Shown: in pieces, positions 56,004 through 64,000 of the stretch
Layout: each line of letters begins with the position of its first letter
How positions within the stretch are numbered: position 1 is the first letter of the stretch
DNA from: Coenobita brevimanus
Taxonomy: Eukaryota; Arthropoda; Malacostraca; Decapoda; Coenobitidae
Length of the DNA stretch: 64,000 bases
Assembly (NCBI GenBank): GCA_032717465.1
Contig: CM064664.1
Coordinates: 117,001 to 181,000, forward strand
Direction: 5' to 3'
Translations under genes and position numbers: made by a program
The notes under the pieces: generated by a model
What the model was told of the DNA's origin: nothing
Database searches by the model: none
Seen by the model: the letters and a program-made list of their open reading frames with translations, nothing else

Positions 56004-56870
56004 GTGAGAATAATATACTTGTCTGCATTCAGACTTGTGCTGTTAGTATCTGTAGCTGTTTTAAAGTAATTAATTTGAATATTACATCGGATTTTAATAT
56101 CAGCATCGTTTTGTAATACTTAGTAGCCCAATCACTTTCTTATGTGACATGTTAGCGATTATCTAAAATACGATCTCAAAAGAAACTGCATTGTTTTCCA
56201 CAAAACTAAGATTCAAAAAGTATTCACTGGAAGGGTTTGGATTTGATCCCAATTTGGCTGTTACTGCCAGAAACCTAATTTCAAATAACATGTCATCTCT
56301 TTCAAAGTGTTATTCAAACTCGATTCAGCTCCAGTATATCAGTGTCTACAGTATCATCCTAGATGCAATGTGTAATCATACTGAATCAGCACTTTGACTT
56401 CTCCACTGCCCTCAGTGATGATCAATGAAACATATAGTACAAACTGTCGCTGGAATTGGTCTCGTCAGTGCCACCTAAAACTACATGATAAACCCCAGGG
56501 ATATCCTATTTGGTGTCTTTTATGAACCCTCCATATGTATGTAGATACTTTCAACCATACTGCACCGCTATTTGTGAGTGACGTCGTTTTTTCTTGATTT
56601 GATATGCACCGATGGGTATCTTTCGACTCTAACTCTGTTATGATACATATGTCATTATTTACACGATGTTATTAAATTTATTATTTACAGGGTGTTATTA
56701 TATTTCTCTTATAAAAGTTTGGTACCGAAAGCAAGAATTTATGTTTCATTCTGACTATTTATTCCCTAATTGGTAAAACTAAAAAATAAAATGAAAATTG
56801 CCTTAGATCGTCTATTATCCCTGGAGAGTTTGCTGGCTTTGTCCAAGAGATAATTTTGACTCTGTAAGGA

Positions 56871-56872
<2 letters not shown>
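56004..56872. other. Intron 4, first part, unassigned
   Basis: No repeat or coding motif was recognised; AT-rich intron sequence. Confidence 0.6.

Positions 56873-56964
<92 letters not shown>
56873..56964. repeat. (TC)n microsatellite
   Basis: About 46 uninterrupted TC units. Confidence 0.98.
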
Positions 56965-56967
<3 letters not shown>

Positions 56968-57244
56968 TTCAAAACACAGTGGAGGTAAAGGAATACCTTC
57001 CTGTCATCCCCTGCTTCTTTGTGGCAGGGTGCTTCTAGCACTTCACTGAAGCGTTGCATATCCTGCCATAATTTACTGACGTTTCAAAGATCATTACTCT
57101 TCTGAAGTGAATGTCTCTGTCCCTCCCCAATAACGGAAGCCATATAACACCCGCCAAGCAGTGAACCCTAGTCCCCGTTCCTGTTTGCAAGGGTTACCAG
57201 GTTTTCTCAGTCCTCGTGTATAAAAATAATCAAATAAAAAACTG

Positions 57245-57410
57245 TCATCATGCCGTATTTCACACTGCCTGTGACCTCTAATCTTTTAAACTATGTGTCC
57301 AGTCCAGACATCTTGAAATAAACGTGACGATTTTTTTCGCTCTTCCTAGGAAGAACAATACATTATTATACTTGGAGCCTTTGGGTTGTACTTTATTGTG
57401 CACTAAAGTG
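57245..57410 (+). mobile_element. Jockey-type LINE (family B), very short 3' fragment
   Basis: Reads as a decayed CDLQSFK...RHLEIN segment followed by a GCCTTTGGGTTG stretch, matching the very end of the family B coding region and 3' untranslated sequence. Confidence 0.6.
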
Positions 57411-57530
57411 ATCAGTTTCTTTCAAATTAGGAAGGGCATCTTGATAAGATTTAAGGAATGCTACATCATAACTTCTAGTTCGAAACATTTACCTGAAAGA
57501 GTTGATGGTAAAAATGACAAACGAGAATAT

Positions 57531-57928
57531 ATATATATATATAGATAGATAGATAGATAGATAGATACAGATAGATATAGGTATATATATAGATATAGAT
57601 ATATAGATAGATAGATATATAGACATATATATAGATATATATATAGATAGATAGATATAGATAGATATATATGTATAGATAGATATATACATATAGATAG
57701 ATAGATATAGATAGATAGATATAGATAGATAGATATAGATAGATAGATATATATACATATATATAGATAGATAGATAGATAGATATAGATATATATAGAG
57801 AGATACATATATATATATATTGTATATAGATAGATAGACAGATAGATAGATATAGATAGATAAGTAGATAGATATAAAGATAGAAAGACAGATATATATA
57901 TATATATATATATAGATAGATAGATACA

Positions 57929-57959
<31 letters not shown>

Positions 57960-58491
57960 AGATAGATAGATATAGATAGATAAGTAGATAGATAGATAGA
58001 TAGACAGATATATATATATATATATAGATATAGATAGATAGATATACATAGATAGATAGATAGATATAGATAGATAAATAGATAGATAGATAGATATAGA
58101 TAGATAGATATGTATATAGATAGATAGATATAATATAGATAGATAGATATAGATAGATATGTATATAGATAGATAGATATAATATAGATAGATAGATAGA
58201 TATAGATAGATAGATAGATATAGATAGATAGATATAGAAAGATATATAGATAGATATACAGATAGATAGATAGATATAGATATAGATTGATAGATAGATA
58301 GATAGAAAGATATATATAGATAGATAGATAGATATAGATAGATAGATAGATAGATATAGATATAGATTGATAGATAGATAGATAGAAAGATATATATAGA
58401 TAGATAGATAGATATAGATAGATAGATAGATAGATATAGACATATATATAGATATATATATATAGACATATATATTTAGACATATATATAT

Positions 58492-58562
<71 letters not shown>
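57531..58562. repeat. GATA/TATC satellite block of about 1 kb with TA and TG tails
   Basis: GATA units with frequent GATATA interruptions from 57541 to about 58500, then (TA)n to about 58542 and (TG)n to 58562. A unit of roughly 90 bases containing GATATAGATTGATAGATA and GAAAGATATATATAGATA is repeated in tandem near 58278-58440. Long ORFs of Ile/Tyr/Ser/Leu on the minus strand are artefacts of it. Confidence 0.96.
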
Positions 58563-58563
<1 letters not shown>

Positions 58564-58614
58564 ATAAACTGGGGCTTTCATTTTTGTATATTTTAATGTT
58601 ATATTTACTTGCAG

Positions 58615-58691
58615 GTGACAGAGCAGGTGCAGATTCGTAAATCATTCATGGCAACAGTGATATATCCTATTATTCCACAAGAACTAGAAAG
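58615..58691 (+). CDS. Variant ionotropic receptor, exon 5 in window (S1 middle)
   Basis: 77 bases, phase 0 in, phase 2 out. The acceptor TTACTTGCAG lies 52 bases after the satellite; the donor is AAAG/GTGAGA. It encodes VTEQVQIRKSFMATVIYPII and PQELE plus the first two bases of Arg. In IRs this segment follows the first S1 helix and precedes the W-D-F-T-F block, as here. Where classical glutamate receptors have an L-T-x-R-type glutamate-binding stretch, this protein has IIPQELER, which suggests a different ligand (inference). Confidence 0.85.
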
Positions 58692-59480
58692 GTGAGATTC
58701 TAAACTAAGGGTAACCTTTGCACTGTTGTTATTGATAATCCGGTTCAATTCCAGATAGTTTTATGCAGCAAAGAAAAGCTATATATTGTCAAAAGATAGA
58801 GATAGCCTATCTAATCTGAAATTGCCTAATGTCTTATTAATTGTAGATAACGTAAGTGATGAGGAAAATAATTTTTGAATTTTGTTTTACTTGTAAAGCG
58901 GAGAAACTAGAAAATGAACCTGTCAGTGCACAGAAGTCAACAGCATTCTTCTAATGACTGCCTAGAAATGCGTAACTGCATTCTATATATATTGCCTTCT
59001 TTTGCTTGTTCACAGTAATGACACTTCTTTTGGTTCACTTATGTTACTAAGCAACATTAGTAAGCCTAAGAAAGTCCATCCCATAATGAAGGGGTTAGAA
59101 ACTGGCTCGGTTAAACCATCTTTTAAAAAGACCCTTATTTCAGCCAATTAAAAAATGTCAGTATCAACATGTTATAGTCTGGTAGTGCATCCAAGAAGGA
59201 CTATAGATTCATCTACGAGAAAAATATTTTACCTGCACCTAATTCTTGGTTATTTTCGTCTTCCCAACATAATAAACAGAACTGGGAAGGATAGATGGAT
59301 GGGAAGATGATGATGGAGTTGTAAATAATATACCATAGCTTCTTGTAGTCTGACAATGTTCGATGGTAAAGGAAATGATCTGGAGGGTATGCATGGAGCC
59401 ATGGGAAGATGATAAAGCTGGAAATGTAAAAAATCTGTAATATTTCGGTAGTTTCTAGATGGGACTTCAGTTTCAGCTGT
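58692..59480. other. Intron 5, first part, unassigned
   Basis: No motif, tandem structure or element end was recognised. Confidence 0.6.
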
Positions 59481-59483
59481 AAT

Positions 59484-59500
59484 AATAATAATAATCATCG

Positions 59501-59531
<31 letters not shown>

Positions 59532-59577
59532 ATTATTATTATTATTATTATTAATTTTATTATTAATATTATTATTA
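59484..59577. repeat. (TCA)n and (TTA)n microsatellites
   Basis: ATA/ATC units to about 59530, then TTA units to 59577. Confidence 0.95.
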
Positions 59578-59639
59578 GCTGCAATAGCGAAACTGGTATT
59601 GTTTTCAAATCTGTCCCTCTTTCTGTCTGTTTGTCCGTG

Positions 59640-59875
59640 TTTCTGTTGGCACGATAACTTCGCAACCCCTCAAGATGTCATTACAAAATTATACAGGTCT
59701 GTAGTGGAAAAAAAAATCGATGAGTTCGAAATTGGTGAAGTAGGTCAAGATCTGTGTGTCTGTTACCATGATAACTTTGCAACCGCTCAAGATATCATTA
59801 CAAAATTTTACAGGTGTGTAGCAGGGATTAAAACCTACTAGTTAGAAACTGATGAAAGTAGGACAAGGTCGTCAT
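59640..59875 (+). repeat. Tandem repeat, about 117-bp unit, two copies
   Basis: Copies near 59643 and 59759 share CTGTT-GCACGATAACTT-like, CAAGATGTCATTACAAAATT and ACAGGT.TGTAG segments. Confidence 0.8.
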
Positions 59876-59989
59876 ATTCCAAGCCGTGCTAGATATGTAT
59901 CGGCTTGCGGGTGGTGTGATTCCCCCGTTGAGAGGACCTCTAGTCATCGCCCACCTTACGAAGTGGAGCAATAATGTTTTTCCCTGCCT

Positions 59990-59991
<2 letters not shown>

Positions 59992-60051
<60 letters not shown>
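59992..60051. repeat. (TG)n microsatellite
   Basis: About 30 uninterrupted TG units. Confidence 0.97.
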
Positions 60052-60053
<2 letters not shown>

Positions 60054-60054
60054 C

Positions 60055-60470
60055 CCATTATACCTCATGAATGGCTTGAGCTATCAACATGAAACATTCA
60101 GGGCCTCAAGATATGGCCAAAATCTTGGCCAAGTTCAAAAGTCGCCACATGGGGTCAAGGTCAAGGTCATTAAAATGGCTGCCAAAGGTCAACTACTTTT
60201 TATCACCCGCCTTTAGCACCATTATATCTCATGAACGGCTTGAGCTATCAACATGAATCCTTCAGGGTATCAAGATATGACCAAAATCTTGGCCGAGTTC
60301 GAAAATGGGCACTCAGGGTCAAGGTTTAGGTCAGAATCATGGCTACCAAAAATCAAGAATTATTTACAGCACGCCTGTGGCACAAGTATATCTCATAAAC
60401 GGCTTGAGCAATCAACAGGAAACCTTCAGCATATCAAGATATGGCCAAAATCTTGGACTTGTCCAACAGC
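60055..60470 (+). repeat. Tandem repeat, about 162-bp unit, 2.5 copies
   Basis: Units start near 60057, 60220 and 60382; each has a version of ATCTCATGAACGGCTTGAGC, ATCAACATGAA, and CAAGATATGGCCAAAATCTT. The second unit is full length, the third is truncated. Confidence 0.85.
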
Positions 60471-60520
60471 ATATTCTGGTGGGCAATTAGCATCCGGATT
60501 TGGAGTGCTTTACTTTCATT

Positions 60521-60591
60521 CTTAATTATTATTATTATTGTTATTATTGATATTATTATTATAACTATTATTATTTTTATTATTAATAATC

Positions 60592-60633
<42 letters not shown>

Positions 60634-60649
60634 TATTATTATTGTTGTT
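60521..60649. repeat. (TTA)n microsatellite
   Basis: Imperfect TTA/ATT units over about 130 bases. Confidence 0.95.
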
Positions 60650-60737
60650 CGAGAACAGATTCTTTCTCATGGCTGGATGTAACAAATGGCTATAACATCC
60701 GCAAATGTAGCCTCTATATTTCTAACGATGTTTCCAG

Positions 60738-60897
60738 ATGGGATTTCACTTTCGTATATGATCAAACTTCTGCTAATTTCGCCATGGCCACGCCGGTCAT
60801 AACACCCAGTTGGCTGAGCTTCCACTACCCACTGAGGGGCCAAGTGTGGATCGGTGTCTTGGCTTGTACGCTGACTGTCTGCTTCACACTTGTCAAG
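60738..60897 (+). CDS. Variant ionotropic receptor, exon 6 in window (S1 end and start of M1)
   Basis: 160 bases: one base completing Arg plus 53 codons; ends in phase 0. The acceptor is GATGTTTCCAG, the donor AAG/GTAAAT. It encodes WDFTFVYDQTSANFAMATPV, then ITPSWLSFHYPLRGQ and VWIGVLACTLTVCFTLVK, the first half of the M1 membrane helix. W-D-F-T-F, F-A-M-A-x-P and Y-P-L followed by V-W at the helix start are hallmark IR features. The next exon (rest of M1, pore loop, M2) was not found between 60898 and 64000, so the gene continues to the right. Confidence 0.92.
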
Positions 60898-60969
60898 GTA
60901 AATGAGCAAGTGGTCAGGCACGGGCACATCCAGTATTAGTAATGACAGGCAGCAGAACACCGTTCCTTA

Positions 60970-60999
60970 TCTTATTATTATTATTATTATTATTATTAC
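60970..60999. repeat. (TTA)n microsatellite
   Basis: About ten TTA units. Confidence 0.92.
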
Positions 61000-62382
61000 T
61001 GTTGCTCGTGTTGTTGTGGTTGTTTATCATAATTAAGGTAGACGTGGGACATTCTCAATTTGCAGCCCGGGGCTGTCTTCCAGTGTTAGTCACACACGAA
61101 AATATATTTTCACAAGGCAGTGCTTCTGTCTAGCTCCTTCAGTTTTTTTTACACAAATGTGCTTTACTCTAGCGACGCACAATATGGTTCTTCATTTTAG
61201 CGAAGTCCCGTATGGTGCCAAATATGTCTATTGCCGTTGTTCTTTATTGATTTACAATCATCGAGGACAATGACGCATTTAACCCTCTCATGGTCGCGTT
61301 TTCTTGTTCTTCCCTTTTATAAAACATGAGCCAACAGTATACGATTTACATTTAGGTGAATGTGTCAGTGGAGACAATTCCTTATTCTAGCACCATGAAC
61401 ACTCGCTTGGTCAGGCTAATTCTATTATCTTTCCAGTTAACTCCAGACGATAGGTTCAAGTGAGTGTTTAACATGTAACTCACAGGTGAAAATCAGAGTG
61501 AGCGAAGAAGAAATAAATTGTAAAAATATTAGTTTCATTTTACGGCTATAAGTACAAATGCTCTTCTTGGATGATGTTTGACTCATGCAATAAGAAATTA
61601 AAGAATATATATATTGCTGTTTTTATACAACATATCCTTAAAAACTTTCCTGGAATATATATTTATGGTATAGATGAGTAAAGAATGGGTTCGGATTGTT
61701 ACATCCACCCCGAGCCTCCACTACAGCCACCACTGTCATGTAAGTGGTAGGCTACTTCACACTTGTTGATTTCTTGAAACCACAACATGGAATTGTTAAT
61801 TAATTTTGCTTTCATACAGTTTTAATTTGGTCAGCCTTTTTTGACGAAGAAAGAAGTTTAGCCATGCCTAATCAGATGAATTTAAAAAAAATTATAATAC
61901 ATCATATCTTCACTATAACCAATATCTGACTATTCCATGACATTTTCATCATTTTAGAGCACGCTATATGTAGCCGAAAAATTACGTTAAGAAATGTAGC
62001 AAAAGATCAAATTTACTTTACGAAACTGGACATACCACGCAGCTCTGAAAAAAAAAAAAAAGAAAAAAAAAGAAAATGGTGCGAATGACATTATTAGAAT
62101 TGTGTGTCTTCCTGATGGTATGCTGTCACCTCTGCGATCCAGCCTTTTAAATGGTCAACAGGGGCAGAAATCAAATCACTATTGATGACCACTGTGTGCT
62201 GGAATGGTTGGGAACTCAGATTGATGGAGACTCTCTCCCAATAGCGGCCTCTTCAGTTGTGTTTATTACATTTCAAGTGGTTATGAGTGGTAGCATGCCA
62301 AAATGACGGGGCCAGTCTCCAACTCGGCCAACCCAAGCCCAACCTTCGCAATTTCCCTCCAAAATGCTTCTAAGGTTACACA
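61000..62382. other. Intron 6, unassigned
   Basis: An A-rich run lies at 62047-62077. No exon with IR M1-M2 motifs and no mobile element ends were recognised. Confidence 0.6.
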
Positions 62383-63149
62383 TTAACCCGTCACGTCCCG
62401 AGGTTTTCCACAACTCCGACATCCCCCAATCCCGAGGTATTTTTGAAATTTTTTTTTTTGGCTATAACCTCCACTTTTGGTGAGAAACATCGAAAATTCA
62501 TAGAGAAATCGCTCACCTGAGGTTTAAAATACTCGATCCAGGTAGGAGTTCCTCCTTACCTGACTGGGTTTTCTAACGTGCTGGCACCAAAGAAAACGAG
62601 TTCTATGGGAGGGTAACTATTTCACACAACTCATAAACGGTATTTATTTATTTACTTGGTACGAATTTATGTGTAGTATGAGAGTATATTGGTTTTCAAG
62701 CAGTAATATAGGCATTATAAGCATTGTTTCACTCACTAACCAATCACCATACCTGACCTTTTTTTGCCACATTACCTGATCATTATTTCTGAATGTTTCT
62801 TCTTCTAATGCTATGTAAACTTTGTCCTCCACATTGTCATCGATTGGGGAATCACTCTGGCCCTGAATATCTTTACTGGCCAGGTCACTGGTAACAGGTG
62901 AATTGCCGAGACAATGGCGTGAGGGGGGGAGGGGGGAGGTTATGCGGTGTAACGCATTGTCCCTGCTTGGCATCTTGTAGAGGAATAGAGGAAGGTGTCC
63001 CATGTAAACGTACGAAAAATCACGCGCGAAAATTGAAAATTGTGCAAATTAGGGACCTTGCAATTGCACGACATACCAGTACGTCGCCGGGCCTGGCAAA
63101 TGCAAAATGTTGCAACGTACCCATTCTTTGACGGGATGGGGCGGGTTAA
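62383..63149 (-). mobile_element. piggyBac MITE (767 bp), inverted relative to the other two
   Basis: TTAA at 62383-62386 and 63146-63149. The left end is the reverse complement of the right end of the 17165 and 11282 elements (GACATCCCCCAATCCCGAGG) and the right end matches their left ends. A transposase N-terminal remnant at 63003-62644 (SDSPIDDNVEDKVYIALEEE) closely matches the 17478-17666 remnant and is related to the long copy's GDSDSPLNDEVVDKDCVQPE. Confidence 0.9.
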
Positions 63150-63310
63150 CAAACTACTAGGTAAGCTCTATACCACAATTCTCAAGGGTTATACAAACAC
63201 TTATGTTCGTGTGGGAGGAAATGTATATTAACAAGCCCAAAAGAAAGGTAGAAATCTTCCCCAGCTACTTGCTTTATAGATTAAACCTGAATCAGTTGGC
63301 ACGTTGTTAA

Positions 63311-63315
<5 letters not shown>

Positions 63316-63373
<58 letters not shown>
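63316..63373. repeat. (TA)n microsatellite
   Basis: About 29 TA units. Confidence 0.97.
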
Positions 63374-63374
<1 letters not shown>

Positions 63375-63481
63375 TCCTAATATCAAATCCACAAAACCTA
63401 GCCTCTTTGCCCCAGTCCAGTGTGTTTCTTCATAATTGTCCCTCTGAGAAGATAGTTCACTGGTCCAGTCCTCTGCCACTC

Positions 63482-63590
63482 CCGACCTTGACTTCCACAC
63501 TGAGACCTTGACTTCCACACTGAGACCTTGACTCATGCACTGGGACCTTGACTCACTCACTGGGACTTCGACCTCCACACTTGAACCCGC
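63482..63590. repeat. 20-bp minisatellite, about five copies
   Basis: The unit is GACCTTGACTTCCACACTGA with later copies diverged (GACCTTGACTCATGCACTGG, GACCTTGACTCACTCACTGG, GACTTCGACCTCCACACTTG). Confidence 0.93.
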
Positions 63591-64000
63591 TAGAAGTTAT
63601 TATGTATAATGAATAACTATTCTCCCCAATGCAAGTAATCCCTTCACATGATCAGGAAAGTCCCATAATAAAGAAAAATGAGTTACAACACTCGGCATCC
63701 CAAGTAATAACAGAATAACACATGGCACTACAGACATATATGTCTGCTCAAAATAATACTTATTGTAGGGATAACTTGGAAGAGGAAGTACTATAACAAA
63801 TACAGTATGCATGAATAACTTTAACCATGAAAATCATCATTGCATCGGTATCATTGTGCCTCACAAAGTAACTACGTGGACATTAACTCACAACATAGCC
63901 CTAATAAGTACTGAATTGCAAAATCATCCCAACACATTAATAAATAATTCACAGTTCCAGGGCACCTGATATTTGGTCCACAAAAATCACACACTAATCT
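63591..64000. other. Unassigned right edge
   Basis: No coding motif or repeat was recognised. Confidence 0.6.

Noticed and set aside
57461..58645. Long minus-strand ORFs of 326-394 codons rich in Ile, Tyr, Ser and Leu
   Set aside because: They are translations of the GATA/TA microsatellite; the repeat has no stop in three frames. No protein features.
60898..64000. A seventh IR exon with the pore region
   Set aside because: No sequence with an in-frame M1-end/pore/M2 pattern and suitable splice sites was found; the gene most likely continues past 64000.

Overview
This is a eukaryotic window made almost entirely of the non-coding interior of one large gene. Long GATA, TG, TC and TTA microsatellites, several LINE families, a Penelope-like element, piggyBac and hAT elements, and a divergent arthropod-type ionotropic receptor (IR) together suggest a decapod crustacean. 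That is inference; the species cannot be read from the sequence.

Host gene. Six exons on the + strand (8373-8489, 8821-9053, 55120-55248, 55832-56003, 58615-58691, 60738-60897) join with GT-AG borders and matching phases into a continuous reading frame of about 296 residues. The product looks like a variant IR (iGluR-like chemoreceptor): amino-terminal domain, S1 half of the ligand-binding domain, and the start of the first membrane helix. Earlier exons (signal peptide) and later exons (rest of the channel, S2) are not in the window. Intron 2 is about 46 kb and consists largely of transposable elements.

Layout. 1-8260: RTE-type LINE copies on both strands, one split by a jockey-type LINE. 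8373-9053: IR exons 1-2 around a short minisatellite intron. 9066-15965: an inverted-repeat pair enclosing a 260-bp hAT MITE and a 4.1-kb piggyBac element with a broken transposase. 17165-17930: a 766-bp deletion derivative of that piggyBac. 17931-20062: two head-to-head jockey-type fragments. 20877-24072 and 29656-32841: two nearly full-length RTE LINEs. 24120-28020: a CR1/L2-type LINE with a PHD/coiled-coil/esterase ORF1. 34290-43139: an older RTE LINE interrupted by a 5.4-kb LTR retrotransposon whose two 791-bp LTRs differ at only one base that I can see. 44272-49593: jockey-type LINEs. 49594-54964: a TTAA-flanked DNA element interrupted by a pair of Penelope-like copies forming an inverted repeat with equal 1668-bp arms. 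55120-60897: IR exons 3-6, with a roughly 1-kb GATA satellite in intron 4 and tandem repeats in intron 5. 62383-63149: a second piggyBac MITE in opposite orientation.

Working together. The only host function visible is the IR. Its exons are short and intact while almost everything between them is mobile DNA in several nested generations, so the window is a clear case of intron growth by repeated insertion. The most notable mobile-element observations are the integrase-before-RT LTR element that lost most of RT and RNase H yet is young, the symmetrical Penelope pair sharing the same defects, and the piggyBac family with one long copy and two miniature copies. No RNA genes, CRISPR arrays or prokaryotic features were found.
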